Source: Dendrophyllia cribrosa | Lineage: Eukaryota; Cnidaria; Anthozoa; Scleractinia; Dendrophylliidae | NCBI GenBank assembly: GCA_024195265.1 | Contig: JAJLRJ010000014.1 | Location: 14,386,459 to 14,450,458 of the forward strand | DNA length: 64,000 nucleotides | Direction: 5' to 3' | Part shown: positions 44,801-57,264 of the stretch, one piece after another | Layout: each line of letters starts with the position of its first letter | Numbering within the stretch: the stretch's first letter is position 1 | Notes under the pieces: model-generated | The model's database searches: none | Seen by the model: the letters and a program-made list of their open reading frames with translations, nothing else | What the model was told of the DNA's origin: nothing | Program-made: the position numbers and the translations under genes

Positions 44801-47800
44801 AAATATATTTCAAAGGGCTAAATTTGTTTCTCTCCTCCTAAATTATCATTTCTGTCGTTAACTTTGATTAAATTTATAAGTTTCATTCAAACTTTATTAT
44901 AATAACGGCGGGAATACTTCCAGCAAAACTTTCAATTGGAAAAGTTGTTTTGACCTCGGGTCCGGACCAGAATTACATCATGGCTTCGAAAGGCCACTTT
45001 GCGGCTACATTTGCATTCACTTCAAAAGTGTCGGAAACACAGACCAGCTAGTTACAAGATTTAGCTAAAACCAATAACAACCATCGGGAAACTCTGACAT
45101 ACGGCCTTTTTTTCAACGGTAAGTACAAAGTAGGCATCGATTTGTATTTTTCAGTATGTACTCGTCTTTTGACACAGTGGACACGCTACTTTAATAATTT
45201 ACGTGCGATCTCACACGCTAACGCGCTTCTTTGTTAGACTACTCACACTATCCGAATACTCCCAATCATCAAACCATGAAATAACGTGCATGCAGATTCC
45301 CAAGACAATTATTCTCCAATATGTATGCTTGTCAAATAGGCTCAAAATGTCGAAATATTGATATATATGTCCAAATTGCAATATATATGTCCAAATTGTA
45401 ATATATATGTCCAAATTGCAACATATATGTCCAAATTGTAATATATATGTCCACAGTTTACAAAATATATGTCCAAGGCGATGACGTAATTTTCGACATA
45501 TATTTTGCAAACTTATGCAAATGACCTGACCCGTATCCCGCAAAGAATGAAAGCGAGGCTGTACCAAGCAACAACAACATGGCGGCACTAATGGAAGAAG
45601 ACAGAATTCAGCGCATCGTGAGAGAAATTGTGAGTTCAGAGATAAGGGAAACGGGGTCAGGTTCTTCAATTCAACAGGATTCCAGCAACAACAGTGCTCT
45701 CCCGCCCGTTTACAATGTTGTAGATACCTTCCAAGACGTAAACGAAGAGTTGTCCTCCGTCAAGATTAAACTTTCCAAGATCGGCAGCCCACCGACAGTC
45801 ATGCTTCGCGACAAATTTCTTCTAGTTTTAACCCTGCGGCAAATTATGGTGGTAGGGTCAGTCAAAGACGATCGCGTTAATTATCAGAGAACACTTCCCT
45901 ATACCCGGGATTTCACGAGTCAAGTTCTAGTCAAGTTTTAAAAAAATACTTTTTCCTTTTTTCGCGATTCTTTTATTTTATTATTATAATTGTTGTTGTC
46001 TAAATGGTGTCACAGTCAGGAAACAGCCCGAAAAAAGAAAACAATCATTTGAGATATATTGAAGACGAAAGCTTAATTTTATTCGCACGCGCTGACTGTC
46101 CAAAATATTATATCTTTGTTTAGATGCATTAAGCGATTCTAGTGAGCGTTGATTTGATTGGGATTATTTAATGATTTGCTCAGTCTGTGTACAATACGCG
46201 AACGACTCATTTCACGACGCTTAGAATCTGTTCACACATGAACTCAAGGTAACGTCACACAACTTCTCATTCAAAGACGGACTATTTAAAATAAATACAA
46301 GACTAAAAGAAGGTTGAAGAATCGCGAAATCATTTCTTACAAACTCTGTCACATGAAAAAAAATGTAATATTATTATAAAAATTCCTCGAGTATTCGAAC
46401 CCTGATTCAAAATTCAATATTCAGACTTATCATTCAGTTCACGGCCGAGCCCCGGGGGGGCCGAGCGGTATCAACAGCTGAATTTGAATTAACACTCCCT
46501 TAAACGTTTAAACAAAGATACGGTATGATATATTGCCTTGGGTCGAATAATAGCTATTATAATCACTAAGAAAGCAAATCAAACTCTAGCTTTTTTAGGG
46601 AGGAACCTAGGAAATTGTCCACAAACAGTCAAGGAGAAGGCATGTAAATCACTCATAAGACCGCACTTAAAGTATGCCAGTAGTGTATGGGACCCATACC
46701 TCGCTAAGGATATTTTGGAACTAGAACAAATACAGCGCAGATTGTTACTCAAGGTCCCTGGGGGTCGTAACGAACTTACTAAATGAGCTGGGATGGGTGC
46801 CCCTTCAGAGGCATAGAATGAACACAAGGTTGATTGTTATGTGGAAAGCCATAAATAATATGATTAGTCTCACTATGCCAGCCAATGTAATTCAGAAACA
46901 GAGAGTCACAAGGAAGTTCCATTCTAATAAGTTTATTCAGCCATCAGCTTCTAGCAATGTTTATAAATACAGCTTTGTATCCAGAACTATGAAGGTCTGG
47001 TAATGATATTATTGAAGCTACCACACTGAACGCCTTTAAACGCGCCGTTTATTATTTATTTAATAGGATTATTTATATTTATTGTAAAATTTCATTTATT
47101 TAATAAGCTGAACTATTGAAAGCTGACCTATTCACGTGTATGGGAAACCTTTGTGAATTACAATTATAGATGTAGATAGGGAATTCTTCCAGTCTGTGAG
47201 CTGGAATGATGGAAGAATTTTCATAATAATATTTTCCTACCTCATTTATAATATTTTATCAATTTCGCGATTATTCAACCTACTTTTAGTCTTGTATTCA
47301 ATAGTCCGGCTTTGAATGAGAGGTTGCGTGACAACCGTGAGTGCATGTGTAAACAAATTGCACGAAACGAGTCGTTCGCGTAGTGTATACGTACACAGTA
47401 CAGACTGAGGAAATTAGTATGAATGAGATCAACGTTCACTAGAATCGCTTAATGCATTTGAACAAAGATAATATTTTGGACTGGCAAGAATAAGTGATTA
47501 CATGGAAATTTTACGAAAAGTCTGGACTCCCGTATGAATAGCAAATTGGCCTTCCACAGTCAGCGAATAAAATTAAGCTTTTGTCTTCAATATATCTCAA
47601 ATGATTTTTTCTTTCGGGCTGTTAGACCATTTAGACAACAACAATTTAATATAATAATAAAATAAAAGGAAAAAAAATATATTTTTTTAAACTTGACCTG
47701 AACTTGACTCGTGAAATGAGCACAAACGAATCCCGGGCGTAGAGAAGTATTCTTTGACAATTAACGCGATCGTCTTTGACTGACCCTGCCACCATAATTT

Positions 47801-49105
47801 GCCGCAGGGTTGAAAATAGAAGCAATTTGTCAAGAAGCATGACTAAATAAATGAAATGAATGAAAGCATGACTGTCGGTGGGCTGCCGATCTTGGAAAGT
47901 TTAATCTTGACGGAGGACAACTCTTCGTTTACATCTTGGAAGGTACTTACAACATTATAAACGGCCGGGTCAGAGCACTGTTGTTGAATTGAAGAACCTG
48001 ACCCCGTTTCCCTTATCTCTGAATTCACAATTTCTCTCACGATGCGCTGAATTCTGTCTTCTTTCATTGCCGGCATGTTGTTGTTGCTTGGTGCAGCCTC
48101 GCTTTCATTCACGGGATACGGGTCAGCTCATTTGCATAAGTTTGCACGCCGATATATATATGTCGAAACTGTATCCGCAATATATATGTCGAAAATTACG
48201 TCATCGCCTTGGACATATATTTTGTAAATTGTGGACATATATATTGCAATTTGGACATATATATTGCAATTTGGACATATATATTGCAATTTGGACATAT
48301 ATATCAATATTTCGACATTTTGAGCCTATTTGACAAGCATAAATATGCCTAATACAACGACGCCCAAGTATACGCTCCCACAGCGTCTTGTTTGGATAAA
48401 AAGTACTTACGAGGTAATTTGACCTTGTTCTCGTCCTCAGGTTGGGTGTACTGTTTACAAAAACCCGCCCAATATGGCAGCATCTCTTTAAACAGGATAC
48501 TCTGAGCTTCATCAAACAGTCCTGGCTCCTTCTGTTCCCTGGGGATCTTCTTCCCTGACGAAAACACTTGCGCTTTGTGTATTATTCTGGAGGCAAGCTC
48601 TGGTCCGATGTCAATCTACAGAAACCAGATCAAATGCAGGCGAGAGCCTGTGTGAACAAGACTAAATCCTGTGTGAACAAGACTAAATCCCGTGTGAACA
48701 AGACTAAAGCCTGTGTGAACAAGACTAAATCCTGTGTGAGCAAGACTAAATCCGGTGTGAATAAGACTAAATCCTGTGTGAACAAGACTAAAGCCTGTGT
48801 GAACAAGACGAAATCCTGTGTGAACAAGACTAAATCTCAAATTCGCTGAAATTGCGTGAAAGCGCACAAGGTCTGGCGTCCAAACGAGAGCAAGAGTTTG
48901 AAATCTCGTCAAGTTTCACGAAAAGTTTGAACAAATTAAGAATACAGGTCATCTTTCTTTTCCTCACAGTCGAGAGCGCCAAACGTGTACGGATGCGCGA
49001 CAGCCTCCCTCTACTGAAACTCAGCTGGGTTTGTCTGTAGTCTTTTTTGCCTTCTTTCCGCACTTCCCCGCCCTCCTCCCCCCCCCCCTAAAAAAAACAA
49101 CCCTC

Positions 49106-49137
<32 letters not shown>

Positions 49138-52100
49138 TCGCGTCTCTTTGCGGCTGGTCAACGCGCACTCTCGTGTATGACAAATTAAATATTAATGTTA
49201 TTTAAAAACATTGATAATTATAAGTAACTGTACTCATCAAACAAATTTAAAAAAACCTAAAAATAAGGGAAATATATCTCGTATAAGACAACTATTGGAA
49301 CATATTGGACTCAGTTTAACCATATTTTTTTATTATGGATGAGGATCTATCCTGTGAATAAATTTTTTTCATGATTTTTTTTTCACGATCTATTTTAACA
49401 CCTGGAACCAAGTAACAGTCAATTCAAGCTGGAATGCGTATTATTGGTTTTAATATTTAAATCAGTTTAAAACCAGGTGGGTTTTTCACATTTAGAACCT
49501 TTTAAATCCGAAAGCAACTAAATCATTTAGTATATGATATTGTAAACATGAATAGACACAAGGTAACTGTCTTTCTCATTCTTGCGTTTGGCGCGGTCAG
49601 TTGGTTCAGTGTTTGGAAGAAAATCCCGGGAAGGGCTGTGGAAGATTTTGACTTTCAACCGATTCCGTACACAAGTTTAGGTCAGTGCGAACGAAAATCC
49701 AGCGACGAAATCAACTGTCCTGACATTCGCCACAAAGGAACAACGCAGCTTCGGCAAGCTCAACTTGTGCTCACAAGGATTTTACGAATCTTCGATCTCA
49801 TAGCTAAAAAACACGGTGTAACATACTGGTTGTACAAGGGGACGTTGTTAGGCGCCGTGCGGCACAATGGACATGTTCCTTTTGACAATGATGTAGATGT
49901 CTGTATTCCTAAAGCAGACTTTGAAAAGTTCATCAAATACGGAGTGAACGAGCTCCCCGATGACATTTTTTTGCAAACGGAAGAAACGGATGTTCATTGG
50001 AAAATTCCGTTTAACAGTAACATGTTTGGAAAACTTCGCGACACACAAAGCTGTCTTAAAACTTGCCCCGGGGGATGCAAATTTAACGATGGATTAATGC
50101 TGGATTTTTTTATTGTGGAAACTGACTCCGTTGGCAATTTCGTCGAGTTGTTCACTTACACCAGTTGGTATTTACGTAATTTGCGTTGGCTAATTTATGG
50201 TCCAATTGTGAGAAATCAGAGTGAAATTTTTCCGCTCACAGAATTGAATTTTGATGGTTTCCCATTTCCGGTTCCACGAGAATGGAGGAAAAATCTAGAG
50301 TCGTACTACGGAGATTTTGTGACAGTTCCTGCAAATCAGCCACTGGGACACATTATCACAGATCCACTTCATAGTTGTGATAACATAAAATAATAAAATA
50401 AAAAGCAGTCTTGGACTGAACGGAGTCATATTTAGTTAGTTCTGTATAAGCCGGAATATAGGCAGAGTCATTTTACCGAGGGGTTAGTTCTATATACGCC
50501 GGAATATAGGCAGAGTCATATTTTACCGAGGGGTTAGTTCTGTATAAGCCGGAATATAGGCAGTTCCACGGCTGGTATTATAAAAAAGCCGAGCGAATGA
50601 TTGTGTAGCGTAAAATGTACGATTATAAATATGATGAAAATATAGCGTAATATATAGAGCCTTAGCGATGAATAACAATTCTCGCCTCGGCAAGTAGGGT
50701 AACGCTGTCACCCGGGACATCTCACGGCCTCCTAAAGCTTTTAAGGTTCAAAACGCAATTTTGATTGAAGCCCTCATTGATCGAATGAATGATAGAAACT
50801 TAAAGAATATGAGGTTTACGATAGCTGTTTTTAAGTAATGTTTTATCAAGTTTAAAAATTCGAGCGCGAAGCGCGAGAATTTTTAGTCTTGATAAAACAC
50901 GTGCTGTGAGTGTTTTGAACGGCTTCAAACACGAACCGCCAAGAGCGTATCCCTACGGAGATCAAACAAATGTGCTTTTTGTGCAAAGAGGATATTAGCA
51001 TACGAGAAAAACAAGTAGACTGTGATTAGCATACAGCACATGTGCCAAACTGGCTTCGACGAGGTGACCATGGCTTCCCGGCAACTGTCGAAAGTTTTGG
51101 GATTTTAAAGTTCTGAGGAAAAAAATAATCCATGAAAAATGCTATACCAAAGTTGACAGGTACGGTGGATAATATTTCTAACAATTTTTATTCATTGGCA
51201 TTGAACGAGTAGAAATAAGCAGCTAGCATCTCTGAACCACTCGCTTTCCTACCAATTTACACGTGGGCGCTGGTGTCATTCAAATAACGGCTTACTTGCT
51301 AAACTGTTGGTTGCTTATTTTGTTGGAGAAGATTCCATATAGAATGGCAAAAGGCTACATATCATAAAACAGTACTGAAAAAAAAAATTAAAGTCACCAT
51401 TTGTTGTACTAATGCATGGTTCAATTCCTACAGTTACCATCCCCCCCCGGGCAACCCCCGGGACAAAGTCGGCCCTTGTGGCCCGGGGGTGGGGAATTTT
51501 GCAAGTAGTCTTGTCCCGGGGGTAGGGGGTGGGGATAATCTGGGTGCGCAAGGAATTATGGGGCGAAAATTTCGTCGAAGCACATGGCGGACGACATGAC
51601 TCAACAAGCGGACTTCTTTGCTGGGAAATCCTTACAATTTGTTAGTAATTGGCTGGAAGAAAACAATTTGGCAAAGTTAAAGCCTGTATTTGAAGAAGTG
51701 TTGCCTGTCAGTGGATGATGCGAAGTGTTGGGAAGAACACATCCTCAGTACACGAAACAACCGCAAAAGAGGAGCGATGAAAGCCAAAGAAACTCGAGCA
51801 GTGGGAGAGATGCTTCCTGATCTTTGTAGCCATACGAGTCTAGTCCAGTCCATGTCTATTTTGTAAACTGTTCGGTGGATTTATATTATAAATATTTCTG
51901 TCTTCTTGAGAAACGGTGCAGCGTGCTCTTGAGTGTCCCGGGGGTGGGGAATTACCTCTTTCTTTGTGCCCGGGGGTGGGGAATAGGACGCCAAGTGAAG
52001 AAAAAATGGCAAATCCCCGGGGGTGTGCCCGGGGGGGGGGGGGGATGGTAACTGTAGGAATTGAACCATGCATAAGAATCCTGAATAATTACTACCAACA

Positions 52101-55100
52101 TTAGTATTTTTAAAAAAAGATTACTAATAAGGAAAAGAAACCTATTGTCTTTTACCTTTATTAGTATTCTTTATATAAAGAATACTAATGAGGTAAAAAA
52201 CAATCAGCCCCGCACTCCCCTTGGGACTGAAATCAAATCCGCCACCAGGCTTTTCAGAATGACCATGGATTACCAGGTATAAAGGTCCATGCACGTTATG
52301 GATTTACGTCGTGTGATAGGCTAATATGCTTATGAATTATTAATGAGTGTTTGAAATATCTTTAAATATTAAAAAGTAGGGTGATCGAAAAGTAGGGTGT
52401 ACTTCGAATTATTCATCCCGGATGTCCCTAAAATGTGGATGTCGCGTTTGGTTTTAAAAACAAGTATTGAAAAAAAAAATCATTAAAGAATCATATTTCA
52501 AAGATAAACCACTTTCAATCGAGTTAAGGCGGGGGTACACGTGAATTTGAATGAAATTTTAAGAGGTTTAAAAAAGGAATAGAAGAAAGAAAATGATTTT
52601 TAGAACACCAACAGACAGTTCGATAAGTCGTTTTGAGCTTTTTGTACATTTTTTTTGCAATCTGATAAGCGACGTTCCATTTTAAATCACTTTGAAATTC
52701 ATTGCACCACTTCTGCTGACTGGGTATTGGGAGATTCGTTTTCCTTTCTAATAGTCGCTGATAGGCTAGTCTGCTGAGTTTTTTTTGGTTGCTTCCATGG
52801 CCGTTAGAAAAGTTTCTTCTTTTGTCTCATTGTGTTTTATGTTCGGTTTTTGGGTTCTCCAGAGTGTTTTGATAGAGGATGTTATGCCGTAGAAAGTGAG
52901 AGGGTTAACTTTGATGAAATATTTATTTTCAAATTCTGCTACCGTAAATAAAGAACATTTGGTTTCTCTTTGATGAGTTGACTAACAGAAGAAATCCCTT
53001 TTTGATACCAAGATTGTTAGAAGACCGGTTTGTTCATAATTCTAATCAGTGAGTTTTGCCATAAGCTTTGTGTGAAAAAAGTTGTTTGGTCGACGTTATT
53101 TTTTCTTGATAATTTAATTCAGTCCAAATTTCTGTAACCTCTTTTAGAAAAAGATTTAGAGTTTTCGATATTTTTTTAGTGTCTGCCATATTTAAATTGC
53201 TAAAAAGAGCAGAGCAACCGAGGTTGTCTATTTCAAAGTCAAAGAAAAGTTTCCATTTGCTCTTACAATTTTCGTCGAGATATTTCTTCATCTAGACGGT
53301 TTGGCCGTCATATTGGACTGGCTGACCACTCGCCTCGATTTCATGTGAGGGCCTCGAGCCCATATAGTAGCCATAGTGATATGGACGTTACAACTGACCG
53401 GTGTTTGTTAGCGTCCCGCCAGGAACTGGTATTTACACTTGCAGTGAAATTACTTGAGACGATGTTTTTCTGTTTTTGTTCGTGCTGTCCTTCGTGCCCT
53501 CTTCTGCCTTTGCTGTTTTTCGCAGTTTTCTCCAAGGTAAGTGAAGTTTTGTAGATTTATTCGAACTTCCACTTGCCGAAAATATGACTGAAGCTACTTA
53601 TCAGAATATCAGAAAACTATGTAGTGGTGTGTTTTCTAGGAAACAGACGCTGCGATTCGCCCCGGCTACGATAGCGAGTTGTGATGCAGTGCCAATTCAG
53701 CTGCTTTTAATTTCTTAGGAGATTCAACTTCTCTCTGCGCTTAGACTTGTGAGAGTCGACCAATATAAAACTCCAGGAGTCTCATATGTAGTTCTTAGTG
53801 TTATTAAGCCAATGACCTATGAGCGGTTAACAAGTTTACAATCATCAAATACTTTGCGGTATCGACTGAATGAGGAAGACAAACTAGACCGAATGGCATT
53901 AGCACAATAGATTTCATAACACTGAACACCATCATTAGTTCTGTTATAATCCAACAAAAGTGTTTAGACATGGTTTTACAGCTCTAGGGAATGTATGTGC
54001 TTCCCCCGATTAATATAGTTATCATAAGACTTGCAATAACATAATTTTTGTCAATTAGGTAAGAAGGACAAGCATGTGTCAAAGGTAATTTACATTTAGT
54101 TTAATTGTCCGTCACTTCAATTTTTTTTTGCTCTTGTCTTGTTCTTTTCTTAGGTTATCTACCCATGCATGCCTTAGGCAAGATAAGTCCTTGACTTTTG
54201 TGAATAGGCCTTTATCACGCGGCGGCCATGTTGACTCCCCGGATAATAAAATGCTTTGTTTTTGCCCGCCCAGCCTTGCAGTGAAAAAGTTGAAAATGAG
54301 GTTGTGCGGGCAAAAATCTTTGTTTTTATACCAAATGGCGGGGCGTGATAAAGGCCTATTGTTTTTACCCATGCAAGTGCAAGAGGAAGCTGCTGTCTTT
54401 CATGGAAACCTTCCGATAATTGATAATTGAGCTGAGGCAGTGACTGGGCATATGGGTACACAAGATGGAAGACTGTGACTGAGAGATGGACTTCTGTAGA
54501 CGTCCAATTTTACAATAACTGCTATTGGCAAATCAGGTTATTTATTTTTGCGTTTAAACATTAACTAAAGATATTTGAATAAAATGTTTCAAAAGAAGAT
54601 TTCGTTGGCCATTTTTATGTGTTTTTTCATTAACTTCATAGGTTGAAAAGCGATTTTATGTAAACAAAACAAGACTTGGATTTTATAGTTCCAAACTGAA
54701 AATATCCCGAGAATATGACAATAATAACTGCCACTCCTTGAACCCCCCTCCCCCTCCCTACACCACCGCCTATTGGCCCTCACCTCCTCCACCTCCCACT
54801 TCCTCGCCCCAAGTGGAAAATATCCTGCGGACTCATTTTGAGGGGAAAAAAATCTTGCAAGGAAATACCTCGGAAAAAAAAATTCCAACACTGATCTTGA
54901 GCAAAAAATAAATCCTAGCAAGGTCTTTTCATGCCAATGCATTGGAATTTGTTTGGCACCTTCTGTACACTTTGTAAATCAAAGTACAATCAAATGACTA
55001 ACATTTTGGTGCTATGTGTGGTGTATATGTTGCAGCTAATACTAAATACCCATTCTCAGGTTAAACCAGAATTTCCTTTGTCTCCTAGGCACTATTTATT

Positions 55101-55646
55101 CATGATTACATATATAATGCTGGCTATGAAAGAATGACTGTTGTCTGTCTTTACAGAGTGTTTCAATCACGTGGTCTGCAGCTATGCTAATTTATTTGAA
55201 CAAAACAAAGTGTTTGCATGGTTATAAATTATGACCATTGTATTGTTTTAAGCCTTCAAGCATGTCTTTAAGCGACTCTCTTTAAAACACTTGGCTAGTA
55301 CCACTCTTTGCTTAAAAGTATTTAAAAAGCATCAAGCTTTCCCAGTAAGACTTAAGAGAGAAATGCGCCTTAAGATCACAGTTATGAATTTGTTCTCGTC
55401 GATGATATTGATCTTTTGATCTCGGCGGATTATCTCTCAAATTGATAGGAGTATTTCATGCTCAGTGTACAGGGCTGTTAGAATTATTTTATTTATTTAT
55501 GCCGTTGTTTGGTGCTAGCTCTATTGGCATACATTGTGGTTTCTTTGGCTCACCTTTGTTGCAAGATAAATACTAACCGGCTAAAGTTTGTTATCGCTTT
55601 GAAAGTGCAAGGATCGTTAAATTTCTCAGGCCGTGATTTAGTCCCA

Positions 55647-55717
<71 letters not shown>

Positions 55718-56324
55718 ACTCCCTTATATAAGCTATATAGGTATGTACGGCCCTAAAGGGTATGGTTTTCAAGCCGTTTTGGTCTGAAATAGCTATAGGG
55801 TATAGATTTCGACCATTTTGGTCTGAAATAGGGTATGATTTGCGCACTTTGGTCTGGAATTGGGTATGGTTTTTAGAAGAAGCTACTTTTTTCATCCCTT
55901 GAGAAATGCGATTTCATTGGCCGTTTTTATGCTTGAGACGTTAAAGTCGTCCAGACGCAATAAACGTCTCAGACGTTAAATGCGTCTGGTATAAAAACGG
56001 GACGCTTTAAAGTAGATGGTCACAGGGAAAAACACAAGATTTTCTAAAGAAAACTATTCTCGGAAGTGACTGGATACGACTAAAGTCGTCCCCAAATAAA
56101 TTTTAAGAGCACGAATATACAAATAATGCTAAATCCGTCCTCTTTAAGGCCGTCCCGTTTTTATACTAGACGTATTTAACGTCTTAGACGTTAAAGTCAT
56201 CTGTTAAGTGCGTCTGAACGACGCACAGCTTAAAAGAAGACGTTAAAGTCGTCAGACGTTAAATTTTCCGTTTTTATACTAGACGTTAAAGTCGTCTCGA
56301 GACGACTTTAACGTCTCAGACGAT

Positions 56325-56358
<34 letters not shown>

Positions 56359-57224
56359 GAAAAATTTGTATAGCGCCATTTCCGTGAGCTCAATGGCGCT
56401 TTACAATAATCGTGATTCTAAAAATAAATAACATTTGAGTTATTAAAAATTAGCTAACAAAAATATATACAGTTGTAGAAAATAATTTCTAAAACTAAGA
56501 TACATACGTCTGTAGCATAAAAACGGCCATTAACATCTGAAACAGGGTATCGATTTAAGGGTCTGGTCTGAAATAGGGTATCGAATTTTGGGTCAGGTCT
56601 GAAATAGGGTAGGGAAAATCGCATATTTTGGCCTGAAATAGGGTAAGGGTTTTAACAAGCGTGCCGCACACCCCCACCCAAATTTTCGGGGAGTACCCCC
56701 CCCCCCCCCCCCCCCCCGGGGGAATTTAGTGTCTAAATTCTGCTGTATGCAAGGTAAGACTTCTGAAAAAGTGTTTCCAACCATGGATATAGGCATCTTA
56801 GATAAGTCCCAAAAAGCCGTAGTCTACAATTCCACTGCAATGGAATAATGAATTCTTGCAATAATTTTTAGCTTCTTTATAGTTAGTTCTGTAGTTGAGT
56901 AGTGTGTCTCAATGGAGCTAGGATAAACCTCCGTTGTTTTGTAAAAGCGTTTGATTTGGCATCCAATAGATAATCTGCAGCATGGTTGCTGTTTTGTAAA
57001 TCTCACGGATGCCGCTAGTATATTCTTCTCTTCACGTGTAGATGAATACAGTTTAAACAAGACTGCAGTTTCGATTCTACTCGTGTCAGTTGCTAGAGGT
57101 ATATGTCATGGATATTGGGAACGTTCCAAAGTCTTAGCCGTTTTTATATCGCTTAGCGGATCGAAAATGGGCGCCATTGGTCCTGATTGATTCAGAAAAA
57201 AATTCTTACCCAAACCTAATCACC

Positions 57225-57264
<40 letters not shown>

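Larger units (their letters stand above)
45325..48340. mobile_element. 3-kb inverted repeat (about 1.05-kb arms) around a LINE fragment
   Basis: The left arm 45325-46390 starts ATGCTTGTCAAATAGGCTC and the right arm 47212-48340 ends GAGCCTATTTGACAAGCAT. Both arms contain an ATATATGTCCAAATTG minisatellite, a coding-like segment and a matching inner end (AATATTATTATAAAAATTCC). The 0.8-kb centre is a LINE relic. The arms differ by several small indels. The whole unit lies in an RGS-type gene intron. Origin as a foldback transposon or as an inverted duplication cannot be decided. Confidence 0.8.
55643..56723. mobile_element. Poly-G/poly-C element with 7-bp target duplication and nested MITE
   Basis: ATTTAGT at 55636-55642 and 56724-56730 flanks the unit. 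The left tip is CCCAGGAGG followed by about 67 bases of almost pure G, then GTACTCCCTTATATAAGC. The right tip is GGGGAGTACCCC with a C run ending CCCGGGGGA. The body contains degenerate GGTCTGAAATAGGGTATGG units on both sides of a nested 610-base MITE. The long G run could form G-quadruplexes. Confidence 0.82.

Noticed and set aside
44441..44821. 126-codon + frame in an RGS-type intron
   Set aside because: Composition follows AT-rich intron DNA; no recognisable domain.
45211..45669. Minus-strand 152-codon frame, mirrored at 47989-48333
   Set aside because: Opposite strand of the coding-like arm plus minisatellite; the other strand has better protein character.
48568..48912. Frames of VNKTKSC (+) and VHTGFSL (-) repeats
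   Set aside because: Products of the 21-base minisatellite in two strands.
55509..55895. Frames with long poly-glycine or poly-proline
   Set aside because: Translation of the G homopolymer; not conserved.
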